The notes under the pieces are model-generated. The model did not search any database. It was not told the origin of the DNA and saw only the letters and a list, made by a program, of their open reading frames with translations. A stretch of 64,000 nt of DNA from the NCBI GenBank assembly GCA_020072565.1, contig JAIQGI010000007.1:124001-188000 (forward strand), written 5' to 3'. A program made the position numbers and the translations under genes. Source of the DNA: Terriglobia bacterium. Lineage in GTDB: Bacteria > Acidobacteriota > UBA6911. This document shows, piece after piece, positions 9,356-18,605 of this stretch (its first letter is position 1; each line of letters starts with the position of its first letter).

Positions 9356-10370
9356 TTATCCGGCGGCCTCTATCAGATTTCGCATCCTGACCAGGTTGTA
9401 GACCGCGACTCCAAGGGTAAACATTCATTCAACTCGGTCACTTCCTCGATGCGTCGTCGTTCGGAGCATTCCGACTGTCTTCAACCGCCCGAAAATTTCC
9501 ACCACTCGTTTGCGCTTACATTGATTGATCGGATATCCAGGATGCCTCGTGGTGCGCTTCATCAATGGAACCTGCCCTGTTTATCGTGTTATGGGCGATA
9601 TGAGGGGTCACATCCATGCTTCTGGTCTGCTTCACAGATTCCTTCGTATCGTAAACCTTGTCGCCCCCGAGGTTACGCGCCTTTTCCCTGGCAATTCGCC
9701 AGGCATGTCGACGGCAGCCGGTCGTACCGCCGTTCCCATTGCCTTCGTGACTCGTGCATTGACGACAAGACCGTTTCGGTTTTGCATCACCACATGCCCC
9801 TGCCAGCACAGCTTCGATTCCTGGCCTTTGGCTTTCTTATAGAGTCTCGCATCTGGATCCGCGGTCGATGGATGAGTCTTGTTCGATCTCTTCTCACCCT
9901 TGAAATCAACCGTTGGATTTACAGAATCGTCTGTAGCATCAACGGTATTGTTCCCTTTTTTCTTGAAGCTTTTCTGTCCTGCCCAAGGCTCAATCGGGGT
10001 GCCGTCTACGGTGAAATGCTCGTCGGACAGGAGTCGCTGTTCCCGGGCATGACAGAGGACTCTTTCAAAAAAGGCACTGGCAATGTCTCCGTCAAGCAGC
10101 CCGTCTCGATTCTTGCCGAAAACCGTCACATCCCAAACCTTTTCATCCAGACTCAATCCGACAAACCAGCGGAACAACAGGTCGTAATCAAGACTGTTCC
10201 ATGAGGAGCGGCTCACTGCGAACGGAGTAAAGCACCTGAAGCAGAAGAGTGCGCAGGAGTCTTTCGGGCGCAATCGATGGGCGATCGGTTTTGGCATACA
10301 GGCTCTCAAAAAGCGGTGACAGATTTTTGAGAACCACATCGACCATCGTGCGAACCGCTATTAAAGGTAG
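9356..10370 (-). pseudogene. Decayed IS5-family transposase
   Basis: Reading the minus strand through several frames gives a near-complete DDE transposase. Segments in order: MVDVVLKNLSPLFE (from 10346), then LDYDLLFRWFVGL, LLSDEHFTVDGT (first catalytic Asp), GGDKVYDT (second Asp), EIFGRLKTVG (Glu) and VAVYNLVRMRN at the end. It is broken by one extra base near 10194, one missing base near 9663, a shift near 9570 and an in-frame TGA near 9440 where the family usually has Trp. The extreme N-terminus is not recognisable. I did not find terminal inverted repeats by eye. It lies between a GT87-like gene and a sulfatase-fold gene, and both look intact. Confidence 0.85.
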
Positions 10371-10499
10371 AGTTGGTAAACACCATCCCCGGGATTTGCC
10401 GCTTTGCTGTCAGTCCAAGGGCAGTTGGGAAAAACCCAGGCATCGAAGGCAAGGGTATGGTGCGATAGATGGGCACCGCAATTCTCGCGGCAACGCCGC

Positions 10500-12608
10500 C
10501 TATCGAACATATCCAAGCGAACGGAGCTTCTCTAAGGCTGGCGTAGAGAGCCGATGCCTGCCCGTAGCGTCTCTGGGGGTGAGGAACCACGCGTTCCAAT
10601 ACTGTGCCGCTACTGACTGGCACTGTTTGAGCATATCGGGTCTGGCGTCAATAAGGTTGCGGGTTTCTTCCGGGTCAGCAGCTAGATCGTAAAACTCTTC
10701 GTGGCCGGGAATCACCACCCGATCTGCGAACCAAGGCGATGTGCGAATGTATTTCCACTCTGGTGTTCGAATGGAAAGCAAGCTCTTACCGCCCTGGATT
10801 CGCCCTTCAAATATAACGGATACCGCAATATGGGAACCACTAAGGTCTGCGGAGGCGGTGAGCTGGTTCATGAGCGACCGGCCGTCGGATTTCCCAGGTG
10901 ACGGAATTCCAAGGTAACTCAGGACGCTGGGAAAGATGTCAACCAGCTGCGTCATATTGGTATGCCTGGTCCCCGCATCTCTACCGTCGGGGAATCGGAG
11001 GATCAAAGGCACCCTCAAGTCTTCGTCGTACAGGCAAACGCCGTGATCAAAATAATAATTGTGCTCCGTCAGGCTCTCTCCGTGGTCCGAAGTGAAAATA
11101 AGCAGAGTGCTTTCAGAAAGGTGAAGCGCATCCAATTCGGCAAGGAGTCCGCCGATCTGTTCGTCAACATAACTGACCTCGCCGGCATAGAGGGCCTTGA
11201 TATGATTGAGATCTTTTGGGCTTTGGATCATTTCCAAACGCTCGCGGAGAGGAAAAACGTGGAAATCCCCGTTTGCCTTCCCGGTATACTTGGCATCGTA
11301 CATCTTATTGTAGGGTGCAGGCGGAGTGTAGGGGGAGTGCGGGTCGAAGAGGTGCAGCCACAGGAAAAACGGCGCGCCGCTGTTCGATCTCAGCCACAGT
11401 CTGGCAGCATTGGTAACATTATCAGCGCGGCGTTCATATTTGGACACCCGAGACAGGAGATGCGCAGATTGAGGCAAGTTAAGCAGCAGGCTCGAGAAAC
11501 CGCGAGTCGTGCATGCTTCCGGAATAAACCAGTGAGTGCTGAAGTCGTCGTCGTAAAGCTCGAATTCCTCCATCAACCGGCAGACGTCGCGCTTCAGCGT
11601 AAAACCACTTATGAAGGCGGCGGTTTTGTATCCGTTTTGCGAGAGAATTCGCGGCAAGGTGAGTACGCCTGATTCCAAGTCAATCGGATTGTTAAGAACT
11701 ACACCATGGTTTCCCGGGTAAAGTCCGGTCAGTATGCTAGTATGGGACGGATTCGTAAAAGGGGTGGGGCTAATGGTGTTCTCGAACAGCACGCCCTGCC
11801 GAGCGATCTGGTCGATGAAAGGGGTCCTCACGGTTCCGTTGCCGTAACATCCAAGATGATCGGCCCTTAAAGTGTCCACTGTTATCAAAAGAATATTAGT
11901 TCTTTTCGATGCCCCAGTCCCGGCCAGTGGATTTCTGTACGGAAACAAAAACCATACAAAACCCAGAAATAACATAACGAGAGCGACGCCTGCCGGCACA
12001 TACCGCCTGAACATACGCAAGGAACAACATAAGAACGGCACAGTCGATACGGCAAGCGCGATAAACACAAGCAACGCTCCGGCAGGCTGAATCCCGTGTT
12101 TCAACGGACCCGATATTGTTACTTTAAGTAACAGCCCGCATAGGAGCAGCAGGTTTATTCCGCTCCAGAACACAGGCGCTTTCACCAACCGATACCGGTC
12201 GGCGATCCACACGCATATCCCGAAAGCAATTATGACCACGAACAAAGTCAAAACGTGCTCCCAATAGGCATCACTCGCCTCCTCCGAGGGAATCAGTACG
12301 ATCCAGAGGCATATCGCCAGCGAGGCCGCTCCCCGCCACATACGCCTCGCATTGCTTTTCCTAAACAAACCGACATACACGAACCTGGCTGCAGCAAAAC
12401 CGATCACTGATACACCACCGATAATACACGCGCAGCACCATGACACCGCGACAAAAACCAATTCCGAGGTCATCGGTAGTCCCGACACTTGCGCCATCGT
12501 CCCTGCAACACTGATCGCACCGAAGCACGCGCCAATCATAGCGCCGCTGAGTATCTCCCTGAAAAACGTCGCCAATTCCAGCCTTGCATCCTCGAATACT
12601 TTCGTCAT
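10500..12608 (-). CDS. Membrane-anchored sulfatase-fold (alkaline phosphatase superfamily) enzyme with Thr nucleophile
   Basis: 702 residues from the ATG at 12608, chosen for the AGGTGG about 6 bases upstream; the frame is open 21 codons further. Residues 20-225 hold about six membrane segments. The catalytic domain follows: VDTLRADH (244-251) with metal ligand Asp245, then FTNPSHTSILTG where the formylglycine Cys/Ser of true sulfatases is Thr285 and the partner Arg is His289, and DHGESLTEH further on. The C-terminus ends in RSLGYVR, usual in this subgroup. Thr at this site is typical of phospho-transferases and hydrolases of the superfamily such as LtaS, so phosphoglycerol or phosphoethanolamine chemistry is as likely as sulfate removal. 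Confidence 0.85.
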   Translation of the reverse strand: MTKVFEDARLELATFFREILSGAMIGACFGAISVAGTMAQVSGLPMTSELVFVAVSWCCACIIGGVSVIGFAAARFVYVGLFRKSNARRMWRGAASLAICLWIVLIPSEEASDAYWEHVLTLFVVIIAFGICVWIADRYRLVKAPVFWSGINLLLLCGLLLKVTISGPLKHGIQPAGALLVFIALAVSTVPFLCCSLRMFRRYVPAGVALVMLFLGFVWFLFPYRNPLAGTGASKRTNILLITVDTLRADHLGCYGNGTVRTPFIDQIARQGVLFENTISPTPFTNPSHTSILTGLYPGNHGVVLNNPIDLESGVLTLPRILSQNGYKTAAFISGFTLKRDVCRLMEEFELYDDDFSTHWFIPEACTTRGFSSLLLNLPQSAHLLSRVSKYERRADNVTNAARLWLRSNSGAPFFLWLHLFDPHSPYTPPAPYNKMYDAKYTGKANGDFHVFPLRERLEMIQSPKDLNHIKALYAGEVSYVDEQIGGLLAELDALHLSESTLLIFTSDHGESLTEHNYYFDHGVCLYDEDLRVPLILRFPDGRDAGTRHTNMTQLVDIFPSVLSYLGIPSPGKSDGRSLMNQLTASADLSGSHIAVSVIFEGRIQGGKSLLSIRTPEWKYIRTSPWFADRVVIPGHEEFYDLAADPEETRNLIDARPDMLKQCQSVAAQYWNAWFLTPRDATGRHRLSTPALEKLRSLGYVR

Positions 12609-12928
12609 AAACAACCACCTAGAAAAGCCACAACCAACAAGATTTACCTCCCCTCCTGCCCTGCACACCAAAAGTTACAACAGCAGCAAAAGCTCCCCTC
12701 CATTTTTCAGTCCAACCGATAATTTATCTCGCTCTCCCCAATTTGCACCGCCGTATGCAGCTCAAGCAAGACAATAAAATCCGTTCCTCCGTTTTACGCC
12801 AGGCCACCGTGACCGACCTTCCACTTTAATCATCCCAAAGCACTCTAGCCCTCAAGCAAGACCCAAATTCCGAAATGAGCCCAAATTTTAAATAATCCCC
12901 TTTTTTTGGCGCCAAGTCTTATATGATC
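12609..12928. other. Intergenic, no gene; short direct repeat
   Basis: About 320 bp between a membrane glycosyltransferase stop and the sulfatase-fold start. The plus strand is C/A-rich with few G. The 12-mer CTCAAGCAAGAC occurs twice, near 12762 and 12852. I see no open frame with family character and no clear hairpin-plus-T terminator. Confidence 0.4.
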
Positions 12929-14857
12929 TCATCTCCAGCCCAACCCATCTATCAATCCCTTTATCATTTCCCCATTTAAATCCGTAACTTTTATCGCATA
13001 TCCGTAATATGCTCCTCCTTGATACAGCACTTTCACCACAACCTTATTCCACCCATTTTTCAAGTTAACGGCGATCCTGTCTTGATCACCAATCCACAAA
13101 CGCCTACCTGTTTCCTGCGAAAATACTTTACCACCATTTATCCATATAGTAGCACCATCATCCACCATCACCCAAAGGTTCACCATTTGTGCCCTGGGAG
13201 AATAGATATTTGTAAAGGCATATGTAACTTTTCCAGTCGACGGGTTTTCTATCTTTTTCAAATCAATAACGGCTGCCGCGCCGTAAACATCCCGCAAGTG
13301 CTTTGAACCCTCCATAAAATCACTACCGCTTAACGCTCCCAGACCATTTCTCTCAAGTTTGCCTGTCACCTCCGAATCCGCGAGCTGCCATTTCTTTAAA
13401 TAACCCCGATCAAACAAATATTTCGGATTTATCCAGTCCGCATCTTTTTCCACCACTTCAGCCCGCTGTGTATAATCACCGAGGTGTTTGTAGCATTCTA
13501 CCAAATTAGAACGAACATATGCTGACCCCGGGGCGTATTTCATTGCTTTTTCTAAATTCCCAGCCGCCGATTTATAATCACCCATCAGGATCGCGTCATG
13601 TGCAAGATTGGTATAGAATTTCCCAAGAAATTCCGGGCGGCGAATATACGTATGATCATGTATAGATAAGAATGCCACTGCACTTCCTAGCAGGTATACC
13701 GATGCGGCCACAGGGATACAGCGTATCTGCCACTTACCCTCCCACATCTTTGCGAATAAGTTACCTGCAAGTATCAAAGCAGGAATTGTGCTTAAAGAAG
13801 CCCAATAGAAACTGAAATTGCCAAACGGTCCCAACGAAGCACAGAAGGTAAAAAATAGAAAAATGAAACAAAACACAGTCAACATCAGTTTGATAAATTC
13901 ATCGCGTCGCTCACGAAAAGCCGTAACCACCCCTAACAAGCAAATCACGCCTAAAACCCAATGCATCGTAGGATATGCAAAAGGCCAGACATGACCCTTT
14001 CCCATGCCGCCGACCAGACCGATAATATCTGAAACGAACCAAATAAACAGTTCGCCGAGATACAGGCTTAGGGAAAGCAGGCTGATACCATGGAACTGGG
14101 CCGCCTTATTAAGGTGAAGGAAGATACTGCTTCCCTGGTTCACAAGATTCCAATATAAATCAGGCGATATAAATATTAAAAATAGTACTATAGCGGCATA
14201 TGTCTCCCACTGATGCAGCCATCTGAGCAGGCGCCCCGTGATCAAAAGATATATAAGACAAATTGCTAATAGAAAGAAGGCCGACTCCTCACACAGGTAG
14301 GCTAGGCCGATACTTGCACCTGTAAAAAGGATGTACTTTTTATCCTTTAAGGATTTCCAGAAAAACAAAAGAGACAAAGATGCGAAAAATAGAAGCGGGC
14401 CTATCTGGACGATGGTCCTCGAGAGATGGATATGAAATTGACTTACGGATAATAAAAATGAGCTGAAAAGCGCCGCTGATTTGCTAAGTGCACTATGCGC
14501 GAGGAGATATACTATCACAATTGTAGACGAGCATAATAATACTTGAAGAGACCTGTAGCTCACACGTTCAGCGATGTATTCAGGAAGAAACATCAGAAAA
14601 TGTTTGTTAAATATAAGCGTGCTCAGTTTAATAATATAGACCTCAAGAAAAGGATGATGATCACCATGCATGACCAGATTAAATGTGCTCGGAGAGAACG
14701 ATATTTTGTCCGCTATTGACAACCACTGTCTTTCGTCAAAAGCAAAATATACCGATAAACTGCCAATCGTTCTAAGGAACAGGCCCAAGGAAAATATCGC
14801 CCAAAGCATCCAGTTTGCCTTGGCAACTTGTTTTATATGTTCGACATTGCAGATCAT
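12929..14857 (-). CDS. GT-C membrane glycosyltransferase fused to TPR-like and PA14/lectin-like domains
   Basis: 642 residues. Residues 15-420 contain about ten membrane segments with FAFDERQ (38-44), giving the Asp-Glu pair of GT39/GT83-type enzymes, and HHPF (67-70). Then comes a short TPR-like helical repeat (MGDYKSAAGNLEKAMKYAP region, about 430-490) and a C-terminal beta-rich domain with a WVMVDD...WINGG pattern and GWNKVVVKV, as in PA14 or glycosidase-associated sugar-binding domains. Likely transfers a polyprenyl-phosphate sugar in the periplasm, with the tail binding the acceptor glycan. AT-richer by eye than its neighbours. The gene starts about 70 bp from an IS1380 remnant. Confidence 0.8.
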   Translation of the reverse strand: MICNVEHIKQVAKANWMLWAIFSLGLFLRTIGSLSVYFAFDERQWLSIADKISFSPSTFNLVMHGDHHPFLEVYIIKLSTLIFNKHFLMFLPEYIAERVSYRSLQVLLCSSTIVIVYLLAHSALSKSAALFSSFLLSVSQFHIHLSRTIVQIGPLLFFASLSLLFFWKSLKDKKYILFTGASIGLAYLCEESAFFLLAICLIYLLITGRLLRWLHQWETYAAIVLFLIFISPDLYWNLVNQGSSIFLHLNKAAQFHGISLLSLSLYLGELFIWFVSDIIGLVGGMGKGHVWPFAYPTMHWVLGVICLLGVVTAFRERRDEFIKLMLTVFCFIFLFFTFCASLGPFGNFSFYWASLSTIPALILAGNLFAKMWEGKWQIRCIPVAASVYLLGSAVAFLSIHDHTYIRRPEFLGKFYTNLAHDAILMGDYKSAAGNLEKAMKYAPGSAYVRSNLVECYKHLGDYTQRAEVVEKDADWINPKYLFDRGYLKKWQLADSEVTGKLERNGLGALSGSDFMEGSKHLRDVYGAAAVIDLKKIENPSTGKVTYAFTNIYSPRAQMVNLWVMVDDGATIWINGGKVFSQETGRRLWIGDQDRIAVNLKNGWNKVVVKVLYQGGAYYGYAIKVTDLNGEMIKGLIDGLGWR

Positions 14858-14924
14858 GCTCTATCCTCACGTCGCCGGAACTCTGCAATCAAACTATGAA
14901 TCCCAAAAGTATCCCCATACATAT

Positions 14925-15665
14925 GCCCTGCAGCCCCAAAATGCTCATGCCTCAAAAGGAGCGCTCGCCATTCTGATGAGAATCATAGCGAAGCTGAAAG
15001 CCAGTTTCGCGAAAACCAAGATGCCGCTTCGCCTTGAGAGCGGGTTTGTAAACCGCGATCTCGCGCGTCTCAAAATGCAAGACGGCGAATAGATCATCGC
15101 TATGCCATGCGACGCCAGGCTGCTCAAGCGGGCTCGCAGACTGATGGGAAAGTCCGCATGCAATCCCGTAGCATCGGGGCGGGCGATAATGTCTTTACGG
15201 AAGCCATTTACACGGCCAGCAAATGGCCTCATCGCCGGCAGATCACCATCAAAGCCGAAATAGTTCGCGAACACGGACACTGCCCCACAAATAATTCTCA
15301 ACTTGTTATTGGCAACCTATACTGCAAATCCGAAACCGTTTATCAGATCTGCCGTGGAAAAGGCGAAGCCGAAAACCGGGTCAAGGAACCACACCACGTC
15401 GTGAAACTCCATCGCACAAGTTGCACGAATTTCTGCGCCAACCCATTCCGCGTTCTCATGAAGGCGGCAGCTTGCTCCTCACGCACGAGATGCGGCGACT
15501 GGCGGCAGACACCGTCTTCGCCCCTGGGCAAGTTACGACGCTGCGCAAAAGCCTGTTCAAGACTGCCGCCTCGGGATAAACTCCCCCTCACATAATTGTG
15601 ATTCATTTTCTGGGCCACCATCCGTAACTTGTAGCCTGGCAATATCTGGCTCACGCGGCGGGACC
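14925..15665 (+). pseudogene. Decayed IS1380-family transposase, N-terminus missing
   Basis: The only plus-strand coding trace of note. Pieces in order across frames: NAHASKGALAIL, LRLESGF, IIAMPCDARLLKRARRLM, VFTEAIYTASKWPHRRQI, IKAEIVREHG, RTSCTNFCANPFRVLMKAAA, HEMRRLAAD, VIHFLGHHP and AWQYLAHAAG; these follow the order and spacing of the IS1380 catalytic core and C-terminus. It is interrupted by a TAG near 15090, shifts near 15150 and 15470, and TAA codons near 15577 and 15630. About the first half of the normal protein is absent, so the element was truncated as well as mutated. Confidence 0.75.
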
Positions 15666-16040
15666 ACTTTCCAGACAGAATCTCCTTGATAACTCGGACA
15701 TCTCAAGTAGGCCTTCTCCACGCTTTGAGAAGCGGTGCGTTCTCATTCCTACATTTAAGCGGCAATTCTGCCCCTAGTCCGAGAATTTCATCGACCAGAT
15801 GCGCCAATATGGCAATTTGAATCCCGCCATCGTCACCACACAGGCTCAGACAAAGCATTCGGTTTTCCTTCTGCTCCATCATGGATTAGGCGGGTTAATA
15901 CCATCCGCCGCTACTAAACCAGACTGGTCCTCATGACACTCAACAACTTCTCCCGAAGTTACCCCATCCGTCTACAGGGCTCTTATCATCATAACCATGG
16001 TCCTTCCGGGTTATAAATAGTTAGAATCAGATTGAGGGTC
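15666..16040. other. Intergenic, possible 59-codon frame only
   Basis: About 375 bp downstream of the second sulfatase-fold gene. On the minus strand an ATG at 15882 opens 59 codons to a TGA at 15703 (begins MMEQKENRML, contains ILAHLVDEIL); it has no recognised motif and no convincing ribosome site. It may be further debris of the adjacent insertion sequence. Confidence 0.3.
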
Positions 16041-18509
16041 TCACTTAACGTAACCTAAGGCCTTAAGACGTTCCTGGGTTTCAGGATTAAGCTTGTGAAT
16101 TGTATCTCGTTTTTCCTTAGTAAATTTCCTCCAAGCTTCTATGTCGTTTTTTTGCAAACCTGTCATAACCGTTGCATATTTATATTTGATATAGATGTCG
16201 GGGAGAAAGGACACCGCTGGGCTGCTCTCGTTATGATCATCCTTGAAGTTGAACAGCTCCAATCGAAATAAAGCAGGTAAACGCCAACTCCCTTTAAAAA
16301 GCGATGCGGAGCTGATCAAATGCCAGTTCCGGAAGAAAAGCGAGCCAGACAAGCGCGGTGTCCTTTGTGTCGATGACATTCCGTCCACTTCTTCCGAAAC
16401 TGCAATACGGTTATCCCAGTATGACAGCCTGCGACCCTCAATGAGGTCGAGTAAGGAATCACCTTGAAATACGAGGTTACTCGTATCGACCCGTGCCAAG
16501 TCGAGAATCGTAGGCATTATATCGATCAGCTGCACCGTCTGCGATATCCGTCTGCTCGCGTGAAAGCGAGCCGGATAAACAAAGTTCAATTGTGGATGGA
16601 TTGTCTCAATGTATCCAGGTTCTCCATGGCTCCACAAACCACGTTCACCGAGATGTTCTCCGTGATCTGCCATAAACACCAACAGTGTGTCCTGGTAAAT
16701 CCCTAAAGTTCGAAGGGTTTCAATTAACTTTGGCAAAAGAGCATCATTATGGCGAATGGCGCCGTCATACAGCAACCGCCGTCCTTCATCCGTCGGTTGT
16801 TTCACGTACTCCGGATCCAAGTATGTACGCTCGACCGGCTTCCCCTTTGATTGGGCATCCCTGTACCAGCTGTCAAAGGGTTTTGGCGGGTCATAAGGCC
16901 CTGCCGGATGATGGAGGTGGAGGTAAAGAAAAAAGTTCCGCTGCCTCTGCGATTCCAGCCAGCCTTTCAGGCGCTCTCCGAAAACTCCTTCCGTCTCCAG
17001 TCCCAGCGCCGCCTCGTCGAACAATTGGCTATATCCCTGATGCATGCCCGCCCACGCGCCAGCGTTTGGGTTTTGAATAAAAGCCCCGGTGACAAAGCCC
17101 TGGCTGCGCATAATCTCCGCAAGAGTTAGGAATTCGTCTCCCAGCATATCAGAAAAGTGCCAGACACCAGTCACGGTCGGCATAAGAGAGGTCATCAGCG
17201 ACGGAACAGACGGGCGCGTCCAACAACCCTGGGAAATCGCGTTTTCGAAGACAATCCCGCACTCTGCAAACAGTTTGTCCTTAACAGGAGTAGTAGGCAA
17301 TTTGTAGCCATTGCCTGAAAGGTGATCTGCCCGCAAAGCGTCCTCTAAAATTATAATGACATTGAAACGTCGCTCTGGCTCCGAATAAAGAATAGGGTTA
17401 CTCCATAAAGCAACATTTTTTTGCGAACCGCTTACTCGCAAGATGATCTTCACCTTCTTGCCTCTCCACACCTCTAAAGGCAGCCGGGCATCGTACCACA
17501 TGGAGGAATTGCTCACGGTCCTGGAATACACTATCGCTTCCCTTTGACCACTTTCGACAGAGATCTCAAAGTTAATCGGCTCATTGTTCACCAGAATCGC
17601 AGTGCCGAAATCGAGAAAAGGTGACCCTTCAGGGACCTCCAGAGAGTACTCCAAAGCTTGTGGCACAAGCATATACAAAATCTTTCGCATCTCATTCCCA
17701 ACAACCTCGTAGTCGGTGCCATTGATTTGTTTCAAATATCTGGCGTACGTCGAATAAAAACGAATGAAGTCAATCTCGACAACAACTCCATCACTCAGTG
17801 AGGGACGCAAAAGAATCCGTTTTATTTTTTGATCGCTCCTTAAATCGCGCTTGATCACATCCTTTAAGTTAACTTCGTATATGTGGAAGTCACCATCTGC
17901 AATCAGATCCAAATGGACTTGCTTCCTCCATATTTTCTCCTGCAAAGAGGGAGCCTGAAATTCACTATATTCAAGCCAGGCCACAATCATTCGTGCTGGC
18001 TTATTAGCCCGTGCACGAATAACGACCTCTCCGAGCTCATTTCTAGGAACTTCAAATGGCATTTCATTCGTAAAAAAGTCCTCATTTTTCTGCTCAATTG
18101 TAGCGATACCGTCCTTCACCTTAATTGTTGATTGGCCTAAAGCAGAAATAAGGTTTGGCCGGCTGGCGTCCCCAAACTCCAAGCCGTAAACTATTCCAGC
18201 TAAATCCTTCTGGAGAGGAAGAGAAGGTTTTTCACGCACCGCAGCGTTCCTTAACATCTCGTCGAGGCGAAGGAAAGAACCAATATTTGGATTTTTGGGC
18301 AGCTTTGCAAGCGCTTGATCTTGGTAGCCCGGCCGCGCGACATCACGAACACGACGCGACCGTTCGATCAGGTTCCGTGCACTGTTGTCAAAGACACCAG
18401 TGGCAAAACGAAGAGCATTCATCGTGTGCAAACAAAGCAGCGCAGCGACGAAAAGCAAACTGACGATTAAAACTCGTCTAGCAATCTTATGAAAAGGCCT
18501 GCCTTGCAT
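16041..18509 (-). CDS. Sulfatase-fold enzyme with N-terminal lectin-like domains and Thr nucleophile
   Basis: 822 residues. A signal-anchor (about 10-30) is followed by ~330 residues of beta-rich sequence (patterns like VEIDFIRFYS near 244-252 and ILVNNEPINFE near 305-315) resembling galactose-binding-like domains, then the catalytic domain. IILEDALRADHLS holds metal ligand Asp390; CWTRPSVPSLMTS puts Thr431 at the usual Cys/Ser nucleophile position; DHGEHLGERG is the second metal segment. It ends LKALGYVK, like the other sulfatase-fold protein here. Periplasmic phospho- or sulfo-group transfer or removal on a glycan is the likely role; family-level function certain, substrate not. Confidence 0.85.
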   Translation of the reverse strand: MQGRPFHKIARRVLIVSLLFVAALLCLHTMNALRFATGVFDNSARNLIERSRRVRDVARPGYQDQALAKLPKNPNIGSFLRLDEMLRNAAVREKPSLPLQKDLAGIVYGLEFGDASRPNLISALGQSTIKVKDGIATIEQKNEDFFTNEMPFEVPRNELGEVVIRARANKPARMIVAWLEYSEFQAPSLQEKIWRKQVHLDLIADGDFHIYEVNLKDVIKRDLRSDQKIKRILLRPSLSDGVVVEIDFIRFYSTYARYLKQINGTDYEVVGNEMRKILYMLVPQALEYSLEVPEGSPFLDFGTAILVNNEPINFEISVESGQREAIVYSRTVSNSSMWYDARLPLEVWRGKKVKIILRVSGSQKNVALWSNPILYSEPERRFNVIIILEDALRADHLSGNGYKLPTTPVKDKLFAECGIVFENAISQGCWTRPSVPSLMTSLMPTVTGVWHFSDMLGDEFLTLAEIMRSQGFVTGAFIQNPNAGAWAGMHQGYSQLFDEAALGLETEGVFGERLKGWLESQRQRNFFLYLHLHHPAGPYDPPKPFDSWYRDAQSKGKPVERTYLDPEYVKQPTDEGRRLLYDGAIRHNDALLPKLIETLRTLGIYQDTLLVFMADHGEHLGERGLWSHGEPGYIETIHPQLNFVYPARFHASRRISQTVQLIDIMPTILDLARVDTSNLVFQGDSLLDLIEGRRLSYWDNRIAVSEEVDGMSSTQRTPRLSGSLFFRNWHLISSASLFKGSWRLPALFRLELFNFKDDHNESSPAVSFLPDIYIKYKYATVMTGLQKNDIEAWRKFTKEKRDTIHKLNPETQERLKALGYVK

Positions 18510-18605
18510 TATTCATTTACCTCCCCATCAAAACACAATCTCTCTCCAAGACGAAACTCGTTGCAAACCTAGCCGCGAGTGCGCCTGGCGCATCGCTCCC
18601 CCGTG

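Noticed and set aside
9242-10204. Long plus-strand open frame of 320 codons
   Set aside because: It lies antisense to the decayed IS5-family transposase, whose motifs are clear on the minus strand, and has no family features of its own.
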